A stretch of 63,630 bases of DNA, from the NCBI RefSeq assembly GCF_002245655.1, contig NZ_NOIH01000030.1:1-63630 (forward strand), in the 5' to 3' direction. Below, in pieces: positions 9,643 through 17,947 of the stretch. The notes under the pieces are model-generated. The model was not told where the DNA came from. It did no database searches and saw only the letters and a list, made by a program, of their open reading frames with translations. This DNA is from Thauera propionica. GTDB lineage: Bacteria > Pseudomonadota > Gammaproteobacteria > Burkholderiales > Rhodocyclaceae. Within the stretch, counting starts at the first letter, position 1, and the number at the start of each line of letters is the position of its first letter. Made by a program: the position numbers and the translations under genes.

Positions 9643-9715
9643 CACGCGCCACCACAGCGGCGCATCGCTTCGGTTACTATTGGTCCATTCTCAAGACACT
9701 GCCGGGAGAACGCCG

Positions 9716-10138
9716 ATGTCGCAGGATCAGAACGCTCAGGACCCGCTCGAATTCGTCCGCGGCATGTGGAACAGCATGGGCTTCTCCCTGCCCGGCATGG
9801 TGACGCCGACCCTCGATGTCGACGAGCTCGACAAGCGCATCGCTGACATGAAGGCGGTGGAAGGCTGGCTCAAGATGAACCTGAACATGCTGCAGATGAG
9901 CATCCAGGGCCTGGAGATGCAGCGTGCCGCGATCGCCGCCGTCAAGGCCATGAGCCAGCACGCCAAGGGCGAGGACGGTCAGGCCGAGTCCGGCGCCAAC
10001 CCGTTTGCCGCCGCTGCGGCGATGTGGCCGTGGAATTTCATGAATGGCGAACAGGGCGCCACGACCGAGGCGCCGCCCTCGGCGGCCGAACCCAAGGCGA
10101 CGCGCGGTACGCGCCGAAAACCGTCAGACGACAAGTAA
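9716..10138 (+). CDS. phaM: PhaM-family polyhydroxyalkanoate granule protein, 140 aa
   Basis: The protein starts with PLEFVRGMWNSMGFSLPGMV and a helical middle region (DELDKRIADMKAVEGWLKMN) and ends in an Ala/Pro/Lys/Arg-rich tail (RGTRRKPSDDK). This is the pattern of PhaM, which in betaproteobacteria activates PHB synthase and tethers granules to the nucleoid through its basic C-terminus. No phaC or phasin gene is nearby, so it stands alone. GGGAGAA precedes the ATG at 9716, and a strong terminator follows at 10161-10190. Confidence 0.85.
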   Translation: MSQDQNAQDPLEFVRGMWNSMGFSLPGMVTPTLDVDELDKRIADMKAVEGWLKMNLNMLQMSIQGLEMQRAAIAAVKAMSQHAKGEDGQAESGANPFAAAAAMWPWNFMNGEQGATTEAPPSAAEPKATRGTRRKPSDDK

Positions 10139-10160
10139 GCGTTCGCCCTCGGCCCGCCAC

Positions 10161-10190
10161 ACGGCCCATCCTGCGGATGGGCCGTTTTGC
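10161..10190 (+). terminator. Rho-independent terminator of phaM
   Basis: A perfect 11-bp inverted repeat (ACGGCCCATCC / GGATGGGCCGT) with a 3-nt loop is followed by TTTTGCTTT on the plus strand. The opposite strand lacks a U-tract, so it serves phaM and not the convergent CoA-transferase gene. Confidence 0.9.
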
Positions 10191-10192
10191 TT

Positions 10193-11383
10193 TCAGATCG
10201 CGCCGGTCGCCCGCAAGCGTTCGATGTCGGCCGGCGAAAAGCCCGCCTCCATCAGCACCGCATCGCTGTCCGCTCCCGCGACGGCAGGCGCGGGACGTGC
10301 CGGCACCGACGGCATCGCCGAGAGGCGCACCGGCCGGCCGAACTGCCGTACCCCGCCCACCTCGGTGACCATGCCACGCGCGCGCAGCTGCGGGTTCTCG
10401 AGGCTTTCCTCCATGGTCAGCACCGGCGTCACGCAGCAATCCACTGCATCGAAGACTTCAATCCATTCCGCCTGCGTGCGTGCGCCGAAGATGGCGGCCA
10501 CTTCCGCCCGCGCCACCGCACCCGCCGCGCCGCTCGCCAGATGCGCCGGCTTCAGGTCGGGCCGGCCCAGCGTATCGCACACCTGGTGCCAGAACTTCTC
10601 CTCCAGCGCGCCCACCGCCATGTAGCGCCCGTCTGCCGTGCGATACACACCGTAGCACGGCACCTCGCCGGTCAGCAGGTCCTCGCCGCGCGGCTTCACG
10701 CGGCCATTGGCCAGCACCTCGGTGAGCGGGAAGATCGCATGCGCCATCACGCCGTCGGTCATCGAGACATCGACAAGACGCCCCTTGCCGCTCGCACGCG
10801 CATCCACCAGTGCGACGAGCACACCGAACAGTGCGGTCATTGTCCCACCGAGCAGGTCGCCCAGTTGCAGGTTGGAGATCGCCGGCGCGCCGCCCGCGGT
10901 GCCGATCTGGTCGAGCACGCCGGCGTAGCCGATGTAGTTAATGTCATGCCCGGCGCGCAGCGCATACGGTCCGGTCTGGCCGTAACCGGAAATGCTGCAG
11001 AACACCAGCCGCGGATTGATGCGCGCCAACGCCTCGTAGCCGAGGCCCAGCTTGTCCATCACGCCGGGGCGGAAGCCCTCGACCAGGATGTCGGCGGTCT
11101 CCACCAGTTTCTCGAACGCAGCCTTGCCGTCCGGGTGCTTGAGATCGAGGCGCAGGCTGCGCTTGTTGCGGTTCACCACCTGGTACAGGTAGCTGGTGTC
11201 GCCCCCCATCGCACCGAGCGTGCGGGCGTAGTCGCCCGCGCCGGTGTCCTCGATCTTGACGACATCGGCACCATAGTCGGCGAGATGCTGGGTGGCGAGC
11301 GGGCCGGGCAGCAGGCGAGTCAGATCAAGCACGCGGACACCCGTCAGCGGCAGGCGTGCGGAGGCATTCGGGTTATCGGTCAT
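10193..11383 (-). CDS. CaiB/BaiF-family CoA-transferase, 396 aa
   Basis: Class III CoA-transferase or alpha-methylacyl-CoA racemase relative. The N-terminus (LTGVRVLDLTRLLPGPLATQ) and the following YGADVVKIED and NRNKRSLRLDLK motifs are family-typical. The segment NLQLGDLLGG carries the Asp expected to form the acyl-aspartyl intermediate in transferases. Members either move CoA between acids or epimerise 2-methylacyl-CoA; motifs alone do not decide which. It is the last gene of the eight-gene leftward cluster, 53 bp after the PaaK-like ligase. The ATG at 11383 fits the family start; the ribosome binding site is weak. Confidence 0.88.
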   Translation of the reverse strand: MTDNPNASARLPLTGVRVLDLTRLLPGPLATQHLADYGADVVKIEDTGAGDYARTLGAMGGDTSYLYQVVNRNKRSLRLDLKHPDGKAAFEKLVETADILVEGFRPGVMDKLGLGYEALARINPRLVFCSISGYGQTGPYALRAGHDINYIGYAGVLDQIGTAGGAPAISNLQLGDLLGGTMTALFGVLVALVDARASGKGRLVDVSMTDGVMAHAIFPLTEVLANGRVKPRGEDLLTGEVPCYGVYRTADGRYMAVGALEEKFWHQVCDTLGRPDLKPAHLASGAAGAVARAEVAAIFGARTQAEWIEVFDAVDCCVTPVLTMEESLENPQLRARGMVTEVGGVRQFGRPVRLSAMPSVPARPAPAVAGADSDAVLMEAGFSPADIERLRATGAI

Positions 11384-11436
11384 GAGCGTGAAGGCGGCGC
11401 CCGCAGGCGCCGCGCAGAATGAAGACGGAACCGAGC

Positions 11437-12672
11437 TTACGCGTAGGTGCGCACGTCGTCGATCACCTTGCCGTCGTTGGCCAGCGCGCCGTTCGGCAGG
11501 AACGCGACCTCGCCTCGCAGCTTTGTCACTTCGCGGATGCTGGCCGCGACCGCGGTCGCCAAGTCCTCGCTGCCGCCGCCGGCCACCTCGCACATCAGGG
11601 TCATGCGGTCGTTCAGAGCCGGGTTATCCACCACCAGCCGGGCCCGCACGATCTCGGGGTGGCGGCGCACCACCTGGGCGATCTGGCCCGGATGCACGAA
11701 CATGCCCTTGATCTTCGTCGTCTGGTCGGCGCGTCCCATCCAGCCCTTGATGCGCAGGTTGGTGCGACCGCAGGGCGAGGCGCCCGCCAACAGCGCCGAA
11801 AGGTCACCGGTGCCGAAGCGCACCAGCGGATAGTCGGGATTGAAGGTCGTGACGACCACCTCACCGACCTCGCCCGGCGCCACCGGATCGCCCGTGCCCG
11901 GACGAACGATCTCGAGCACGATGTCCTCGTCCACCACCAGCCCTTCGCGAGCCTCGGTCTCGTAGGCGATGAGGCCGATATCCGCCGTCGCATAGGCCTG
12001 GTAGGCCGCAATGCCACGCGCCGCGAAGGCATCGCGCAGGCTGGGCGGAAAGGCCTCGCCGGACACGAAGGCCTTGGTGAAGGACAGCTTCACGCCCAGT
12101 TCATCGGCCTTATCCAGCAGGATGCGCAGGAAGGACGGCGTGCCAACGTAGGCATTGGGCTGCAGGTCGGCGATGGCGGCCAACTGCTGCTCGGTCTGGC
12201 CGACCCCGGCCGGGAAGACCGTGCAGCCCAGCGCATGGGCCGCGGTTTCCATCATCGAACCGGCCGGAGTGAAGTGATAGGAGAAGGCGTTGTGCACCAG
12301 ATCGCCGGCGCGGAAACCTGCGGCAAACAGCGCCCGCGCCAGGCGGTAGTAGTCGGGACGCGCCCCTTCGGGTTCGTACAGCGGCCCGGGCGAAGCAAAG
12401 ACGCGACGGCAGGCACTGCCCCAGCCGACGGCGGCAAAGCCGCCGAACGGGCGCGCCGCCTTCTGCATCTCCAGCAGCTCCGACTTTCGTGTCACCGGCA
12501 AGGTGGCGAGCGCCGACCGACTCGTCACCGAATCGGGTTCGACGTCTGCCAGCAGGCGGCCGAAGGCCGGCGCACCGGCACGGGCGTGGGCGATCTGCGC
12601 CGGCAGTCGCTCCATCAACTCGCGCTCGCGCGCTTCGGGGGGGCGGGTTTCCCGCGTGTCGTAGAAGTTCAT
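11437..12672 (-). CDS. PaaK-like phenylacetate-CoA ligase family protein, 411 aa
   Basis: AMP-forming acid:CoA ligase of the phenylacetate-CoA ligase family, which makes an acyl-adenylate and then the thioester in the cytoplasm. Visible features are the central AFSYHFTPAG segment, AYATADIGLIAYE in the position of the adenylate-binding motif, RFGTGDLSALL, and RIKGWMGRADQTTKIKGMFV near the C-terminus (hinge region). At 411 aa it is a little shorter than typical PaaK (about 430-440). No paa ring-epoxidase genes are near, so phenylacetate itself is uncertain. It lies between livF and the CaiB-type gene in one operon. Confidence 0.88.
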   Translation of the reverse strand: MNFYDTRETRPPEARERELMERLPAQIAHARAGAPAFGRLLADVEPDSVTSRSALATLPVTRKSELLEMQKAARPFGGFAAVGWGSACRRVFASPGPLYEPEGARPDYYRLARALFAAGFRAGDLVHNAFSYHFTPAGSMMETAAHALGCTVFPAGVGQTEQQLAAIADLQPNAYVGTPSFLRILLDKADELGVKLSFTKAFVSGEAFPPSLRDAFAARGIAAYQAYATADIGLIAYETEAREGLVVDEDIVLEIVRPGTGDPVAPGEVGEVVVTTFNPDYPLVRFGTGDLSALLAGASPCGRTNLRIKGWMGRADQTTKIKGMFVHPGQIAQVVRRHPEIVRARLVVDNPALNDRMTLMCEVAGGGSEDLATAVAASIREVTKLRGEVAFLPNGALANDGKVIDDVRTYA

Positions 12673-12733
12673 GTCGGCATCCCTGCTCGATGCAATGTGG
12701 TGTTCCGTCTTGCCTGCCGCCCTTTCGGCCGGT

Positions 12734-13543
12734 TCAGCTCAGCCAGCGCTTGCGCCGGCGGTAGTGCTTGATCTCGCGGAAGCTCTTGCGCCCTTCGCCC
12801 GACAGGCCGAGGTAGAACTCCTTCACGTCCTCGTTGTTCGACAGTTCGCTGGCTGCGCCTTCCATCACGATGCGGCCGTTCTCGACGATGTAGCCGAAGT
12901 CGGCGTAGCGCAGAGCGACCATGGTGTTCTGCTCGGCGAGCAGGAAGCTCACCTTTTCCTTGGCATTCAGGTCCTTGACGATCTCGAACACCTCTTCGAC
13001 GATCTGCGGCGCGAGGCCCATCGACGGTTCGTCGAGCAGCACCATGTTCGGGTTCGACATCAAGGCGCGACCGATCGCGCACATCTGCTGCTCACCGCCC
13101 GAGGTGTAGGCGGCCTGGCTGGTGCGACGCGTCTTGAGACGCGGGAAGTAGGTGTAGACCTTGTCGAGGTTGGCCGCGATCTCGCCCTTGTTGCTGCGCG
13201 TGTAGGCGCCGGCAAGCAGGTTCTCCTCGATCGTCAGGTGGGCGAAGCAATGTCGCCCTTCCATGACCTGCACCACGCCACGGCGCACGAGATCGGACGG
13301 CGACAGCGCCTCGACACGCTCGCCGCGGTACTCGATCAGACCCTTGGTGACCTCGCCGCGCTCACCCTTGAGCAGGTTGGAGATCGCCCTCAGCGTGGTG
13401 GTCTTGCCCGCACCGTTGCCACCCAGAATGGCGACGATGCCGCCCTCGGGCACCTGCAGGGAGACCCCCTTCAGCACCAGGGCGACGTGGTTGTAGATCA
13501 CCTCGATGCCATTCACATTGAGAAGAAGATTCGGTGCGCTCAT
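12734..13543 (-). CDS. livF: Branched-chain-amino-acid-type ABC transporter ATPase (LivF-like), 269 aa
   Basis: ATP-hydrolysing subunit of a HAAT-family importer. Walker A is ILGGNGAGKTTT, the signature region is SGGEQQMCAIGRAL, Walker B is MVLLDEPSMGLAP, and the switch His is replaced by the AEQN element usual in LivF. The tail after EFYLGL is unusually long and basic (HYRRRKRW). Of two adjacent ATGs, the second (13541-13543) has the better spacing to GGA. It probably pairs with LivG as the heterodimeric motor for LivH/LivM. Confidence 0.93.
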   Translation of the reverse strand: MSAPNLLLNVNGIEVIYNHVALVLKGVSLQVPEGGIVAILGGNGAGKTTTLRAISNLLKGERGEVTKGLIEYRGERVEALSPSDLVRRGVVQVMEGRHCFAHLTIEENLLAGAYTRSNKGEIAANLDKVYTYFPRLKTRRTSQAAYTSGGEQQMCAIGRALMSNPNMVLLDEPSMGLAPQIVEEVFEIVKDLNAKEKVSFLLAEQNTMVALRYADFGYIVENGRIVMEGAASELSNNEDVKEFYLGLSGEGRKSFREIKHYRRRKRWLS

Positions 13544-13562
13544 CATTTCATCCGCTGAATGC

Positions 13563-13640
13563 GGCCCCGCCACGCGTTGCGCGACGGGGTCCGGATCGGT
13601 TCAGGCTGCCCGGCCACCCGCCTCGGGCGAGGCGGCCGGG
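13563..13640 (-). other. Two intercistronic hairpins between the substrate-binding-protein gene and livF
   Basis: In the 111-bp gap, two GC-rich stem-loops follow each other on the minus-strand transcript. The first pairs CCGGG with CCCGG, with a nested GCCTC/GAGGC (13609-13640). The second pairs GGCCCCG with CGGGGTCC (13563-13592). Neither has a U-tract. Hairpins after the binding-protein gene commonly protect its mRNA 3' end so that it is expressed above the downstream genes; that role is inferred here. Confidence 0.5.
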
Positions 13641-13654
13641 ATGCTGGAGACAGC

Positions 13655-14971
13655 TCAGGCGTTGCAGTCGCTCGCGTCGCGACGCTTGATCTGCTTCTCG
13701 GCGGCGTAACGGTCGGCCGCTTCCTTGACCATCGGGTCGAGCACGCTCTTGTCCGCCTGGTACCAGTCGGCGCCCATCACCCACTTGCTGCCGTCCCAGG
13801 TGTGGATACGCGCCCACGACGAGCCCATGTGGTCTTCGCACGTGGTCTTGATCGGGCGGATGACACCCTTTACGCCCAGTTCCTCGAGGCGCTTGTCGTC
13901 GATGTTGAGGTTCTCGAAGCCCCAGCGGACTTGCTCGCCCGTCATCACCTTGCCCTTGCCGAACTTCTCCTGGGCCGTGCGGATGGCTTCGACGCTGAGC
14001 ATCGAGATCAGCATACCGCGGGTGTAGAGCACCGAGCCGACTTCGTCACGCGGACCCGAGCCCTGGTTGGCGTCGTGCACCTTCTTCAGGATGTCCTGGA
14101 TCAGGGGGTACTCGGTTCCGTTCGGGTTCAGTGCCAGCGCGCTGTAGCCCTTGGCATTGGCGCCCACGTCCTTCACGTCAGGCTCGGCACCCGCCCACCA
14201 CACGCCGAACAGCTTCTCGCGCGGGAAGCCGGTCGCGATCGCCTCCTTCAGCGCGGTGGAGTTCATCACACCCCAGCCCCACAGCAGCACGTAGTCGGGA
14301 CGGTCGCGACGCACCTGCAGCCAGGTCGCCTTCTGCTCCACGCCCGGCGCGGTCACCGGCAGCAGCTGCAGATCGAAGCCGTGCATCTCGGCACGCTTCT
14401 TCAGCGCCGGAATCGGCTCCTTGCCGAACGGCGAGTCGTGGTAGACCAGCGCGATCTTCTTGCCCTTGAGCTTGTCGAGACCGCCTTCCTTGGTGCCGAG
14501 GTGCTGGACCAGGATGTCGGCCGCGGTCCAGTAGCTGCCCATCAGCGGGAAGTTCCACTTGAACACGCCACCGTCCTGCGAAGCGGCGAGGCCATAGCCC
14601 AGGGTGATCAGCGGGATCTTGTCGACCGGCGCCTTGTCGGTCAGCGCGAAGGTGATGCCGGTGGCCTGCGGGTCGAAGACCGCCGCGCCCTTGCCCTTCA
14701 GGCGCTCGTAGCACTCAACGCCCTTGTCGGTCGCGTAGCCCGTCTCGCACTCTTCGAACGCGATTTTCACGCCGTTGATGCCACCGTTGGCATTGATGTA
14801 CTTCACGTAGTCCTGCTTGCCGTTGGCCCAGGGAATGCCGTTCGGCGCATAGGCGCCGGTGCGATACGACAGCAGTGGAATGAACTGTTCCTGGGCGACG
14901 GCCGGGGTGGCCACGCTGGTGGCACCGATGGCGGCGAGCGTTGCGGCAAGCGCGAAAGACTTGAATTTCAT
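13655..14971 (-). CDS. ABC transporter periplasmic substrate-binding protein (LivK-like family), 438 aa
   Basis: Begins with a clear Sec signal peptide (MKFKSFALAATLAAIGATSV, predicted cleavage after AVA-Q near residue 26). The rest is a type I periplasmic binding fold of the Leu/Ile/Val family (EQFIPLLSYRTGAYAPNG near the mature N-terminus, NANGGINGVKI, ALVYHDSPFGKE). It is longer than classical LivK (about 345 aa mature), as in the subgroup that binds aromatic or other carboxylates. The ATG at 14971 has AGGAGA at good spacing. It captures the ligand for LivHM/LivGF; the clustered CoA ligases suggest a carboxylic acid, which is inference. Confidence 0.92.
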   Translation of the reverse strand: MKFKSFALAATLAAIGATSVATPAVAQEQFIPLLSYRTGAYAPNGIPWANGKQDYVKYINANGGINGVKIAFEECETGYATDKGVECYERLKGKGAAVFDPQATGITFALTDKAPVDKIPLITLGYGLAASQDGGVFKWNFPLMGSYWTAADILVQHLGTKEGGLDKLKGKKIALVYHDSPFGKEPIPALKKRAEMHGFDLQLLPVTAPGVEQKATWLQVRRDRPDYVLLWGWGVMNSTALKEAIATGFPREKLFGVWWAGAEPDVKDVGANAKGYSALALNPNGTEYPLIQDILKKVHDANQGSGPRDEVGSVLYTRGMLISMLSVEAIRTAQEKFGKGKVMTGEQVRWGFENLNIDDKRLEELGVKGVIRPIKTTCEDHMGSSWARIHTWDGSKWVMGADWYQADKSVLDPMVKEAADRYAAEKQIKRRDASDCNA

Positions 14972-15074
14972 TGGAAGGTCTCCTCTCATTGTGTCGTTGG
15001 CATGTTGTCCATGCCGGTTGGTGCATCCCTGTGACTACCGTTTGCCCGGCCCCCTTTGCCCGGGCATCTGCTGA

Positions 15075-16139
15075 TCAATGGGGGAAGGGCCACAGCCGCA
15101 GCTTCTGCTTGCCCACGCTCCACAGCTTCGCCAGGCCGTGCGGCTCGACGATCAGGAAGAAGACGATCAGGGCGCCGAAGATCATGTGCACCAGGTGCGT
15201 GATCGTCGCCGTGGAGAGCGGGATGCCGAGCAGATGCGGCACCTGATCGAGCGCAAGCGGCAGCAGCACGATGAAGGCCGCGCCCAGGAAGGCGCCCGAG
15301 ATCGAGCCCAGCCCGCCGATGATCACCATGAACAGCAACTGGAAAGAACGGTCGATCGAGAACGCCGCCGGCTCCCAGGCGCCGAGGTGGATGAATGCCC
15401 ACAGCACGCCGGCCACGCCGACGATGAAGGAGCTCACCGCGAATGCACTCAGCTTGGCGTACATCGGGCGGATGCCGATCACCGCCGCGGCCACGTCCAT
15501 GTCGCGGATCGCCATCCACTGCCGGCCGACGGCGCTGCGCACGAGGTTCTTGGCCATCAGCGCGAACACGCACACCACCGTCAGCACGAACAGGTACTTG
15601 GTGACCGGCGACTCGATCGGCAGTCCGAACACATCGAGGCGGGCCATGCTGACCGAACCGGACGACGAGTTGTTGGTGAACCAGCCGATGCGCAGGAAGG
15701 CCCAGTCGGTGAAGAACTGCGCCGCCAGCGTCGCCACCGCAAGGTACAGGCCCTTGATGCGCAGCGACGGAATGCCGAACAGCACGCCGATCACGGTCGC
15801 CGACAGGCCGCCGAGCAGCATCGCCACGATCAGCGGCATGCCGTCGATGCGGACCATGAAGTTGTAGGCGGCATATGCGCCCACCGCCATGAAGGCACCG
15901 GTGCCGAGCGAGATCTGGCCGCAGTAGCCGACCAGGATGTTCAGACCCAGCGCCGCCAGCGACAGGATCAGGAAGGGAATCAGGATGGCGCGGAACCAGT
16001 ATTCCGAGCCGACCAGCGGCAGCACCACGAAGGCGACCAGCAGCAGCAGGGCCATCGCCCAGCGCTCCTGGAAGATCGGGAAGATTTGTTGATCGGCCGC
16101 GTAGCTCGTCTTGAACTGGCCATTTTCTCTGTACAGCAT
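15075..16139 (-). CDS. livM: ABC transporter permease (LivM-like), 354 aa
   Basis: Inner-membrane permease with about eight to ten hydrophobic segments and the conserved LivM-type sequence ALGLNILVGYCGQISLGTGA near residue 75, plus the cytoplasmic loop IRDMDVAAAVIGIRP that contacts the ATPases. It forms the channel together with LivH. It starts at an ATG 30 bp after livH. A 103-bp gap before the substrate-binding gene contains a small GC-rich inverted repeat (GCCCGG/CCGGGC) that could modulate readthrough. Confidence 0.93.
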   Translation of the reverse strand: MLYRENGQFKTSYAADQQIFPIFQERWAMALLLLVAFVVLPLVGSEYWFRAILIPFLILSLAALGLNILVGYCGQISLGTGAFMAVGAYAAYNFMVRIDGMPLIVAMLLGGLSATVIGVLFGIPSLRIKGLYLAVATLAAQFFTDWAFLRIGWFTNNSSSGSVSMARLDVFGLPIESPVTKYLFVLTVVCVFALMAKNLVRSAVGRQWMAIRDMDVAAAVIGIRPMYAKLSAFAVSSFIVGVAGVLWAFIHLGAWEPAAFSIDRSFQLLFMVIIGGLGSISGAFLGAAFIVLLPLALDQVPHLLGIPLSTATITHLVHMIFGALIVFFLIVEPHGLAKLWSVGKQKLRLWPFPH

Positions 16140-16169
16140 TCGGATGTTCTCCCGGAGTCGGTAGCCGCG

Positions 16170-17099
16170 TCAGACGCGATCGATGATCTTCTCGCCGAAC
16201 AGCCCCTGCGGACGGACCAGCAGGAAACCGAGCGCGAGCACGTAGGCGAACCAGATTTCGATGCCGCCACCCAGCATCGGCCCGATGTAGATCTCCGAGA
16301 GCTTCTCGCCGACGCCGATGATGAGGCCACCGATGATGGCGCCCGGCACCGAGGTCAGGCCGCCGAGGATCACCACCGGCAGGGCCTTGAGCGCCACCAG
16401 CGACAGCGTGAATTGCACGCCGAGCTTGGAGCCCCAGATGATGCCGGCGACCAGCGCGGCAAAGCCCGCCACCGACCACACGATGACCCAGATCTTGTTG
16501 AGCGGGATGCCGATCGACTGGGCCGCCTGGTGGTCGTCCGCCACCGCACGCAGGGCGCGGCCGGTCTTGGTCTTCTGGAAGAACAGCGCTAGCACGACCA
16601 CCAGCAGCGCGGCGATCACCGCGGCCACCAGATCCTCCTTGCTGATCATGACACCGCCCTCGAACATGCCCTCGAGGATGAAGGCCGGATCCTTGGGCAT
16701 GCCGACGTTGATGTTGTAGATGTCGCTGCCGAAGAGCGTCTGGCCGAAGCCGTCGAGGAAGTAGGCGATGCCGAGGGTGGCCATCAGCAAGGTGATGCCT
16801 TCCTGGTTGACCAGCTTCGACAGGCACAGGCGTTCGATCGCCCACGCCAGCACCACCATCAGCGCCATCGCCGCGATGAAGGCGAGCAGATTGGCGAGCA
16901 GCAGGCTTTCGAAGCCCAGCCACTGCGGAATCCACTCCGCGAAGCGCGACATCGCCAGCGCCGCGAACAGCACCATCGCGCCCTGGGCAAAGTTGAACAC
17001 GCCCGAGGCCTTGTAGATCAGCACGAAGCCCAGTGCGATCAACGAGTACAACATGCCGGCCATCAAGCCGCCGAACAATGTTTCAAGAAAGAATCCCAT
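16170..17099 (-). CDS. livH: ABC transporter permease (LivH-like), 309 aa
   Basis: Inner-membrane permease. The N-terminus ETLFGGLMAGMLYSLIALGF and the following GVFNFAQGAM are hallmarks of LivH, and GLTSVPGAIIGGLIIGVGE near the C-terminus is the conserved cytoplasmic/periplasmic loop region. About eight transmembrane segments are predicted. It begins 12 bp after livG, consistent with translational coupling, and pairs with LivM. Confidence 0.94.
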   Translation of the reverse strand: MGFFLETLFGGLMAGMLYSLIALGFVLIYKASGVFNFAQGAMVLFAALAMSRFAEWIPQWLGFESLLLANLLAFIAAMALMVVLAWAIERLCLSKLVNQEGITLLMATLGIAYFLDGFGQTLFGSDIYNINVGMPKDPAFILEGMFEGGVMISKEDLVAAVIAALLVVVLALFFQKTKTGRALRAVADDHQAAQSIGIPLNKIWVIVWSVAGFAALVAGIIWGSKLGVQFTLSLVALKALPVVILGGLTSVPGAIIGGLIIGVGEKLSEIYIGPMLGGGIEIWFAYVLALGFLLVRPQGLFGEKIIDRV

Positions 17100-17111
17100 G
17101 GTGTTCCCCGC

Positions 17112-17930
17112 TCAGTGCGACGTGCCGAGATAGGCACTGATGACGTCTTCGTTGTTGCGCACCTCGTCAGGCGCGCCGTCGCCGATCTTCTTGCCGTAGT
17201 CGAGCACCACGACGCGATCGGAGATGTCCATCACCACGCCCATGTCGTGCTCGATCAGCACGATCGTGGTGCCGAACTGGTCATTCACATCGAGGATGAA
17301 GCGGCACATGTCCTGCTTTTCCTCCACGTTCATGCCCGCCATCGGCTCGTCCAGCAGCAGCAGCGAGGGCTCGGCCGCCAGCGCGCGCCCGAGTTCGACG
17401 CGCTTCTGCAGGCCGTAGGGCAACTGGCCGACGGGGGTCTTGCGCACGTTCTGGATCTCGAGGAAATCGATCACTTCCTCCACCTTCTCGCGGTGCGCGA
17501 TCTCTTCCTGCTGCGCCGCGCCCCAGTACAGGGCCTGCTGGAAGATGTTGGATTTCATCTTCAGGTTGCGGCCGGTCATGATGTTGTCCAGCACGCTCAT
17601 GCCCTTGAACAGCGCGATGTTCTGGAAGGTGCGGGCGATGCCCTGCCGCGCCGCCATGTAGGGCTCGAGCCGCCTGCGCTCCTCGCCGCGATAGAGGATT
17701 CGGCCTTCCTGCGGGTGGTAGACGCCATTGATCACGTTCAGCATCGAGCTCTTGCCGGCGCCGTTGGGGCCGATGATCGAGCGGATCTCGTGCTCTCGGA
17801 TGTTGAAGCTGATGTCGGTCAGCGCCTTCACGCCGCCGAAGCGCAGTGAGATGTTCTGCAGGTCGAGGATCACCTCGCCCTGGCGGCGTCCCGAAGGCGT
17901 GGCGGCCGCGGCGGAATTCATGTCGGTCAT
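17112..17930 (-). CDS. livG: Branched-chain-amino-acid-type ABC transporter ATPase (LivG-like), 272 aa
   Basis: ATPase subunit with Walker A IIGPNGAGKSS, a signature region LPYGLQKRVELGRAL, Walker B LLLLDEPMAGM, and switch His in IEHDMGVVM. The LivG-type order of motifs and the GGVKALTDISF start are clear. I chose the ATG at 17930 because GAGGA lies six bases upstream of it; the ATG at 17936 abuts that site and is unlikely to be used. It lies 17 bp downstream of the acyl-CoA synthetase gene. Confidence 0.94.
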   Translation of the reverse strand: MTDMNSAAAATPSGRRQGEVILDLQNISLRFGGVKALTDISFNIREHEIRSIIGPNGAGKSSMLNVINGVYHPQEGRILYRGEERRRLEPYMAARQGIARTFQNIALFKGMSVLDNIMTGRNLKMKSNIFQQALYWGAAQQEEIAHREKVEEVIDFLEIQNVRKTPVGQLPYGLQKRVELGRALAAEPSLLLLDEPMAGMNVEEKQDMCRFILDVNDQFGTTIVLIEHDMGVVMDISDRVVVLDYGKKIGDGAPDEVRNNEDVISAYLGTSH

Positions 17931-17947
17931 GTTCATTCCTCGTTTCC

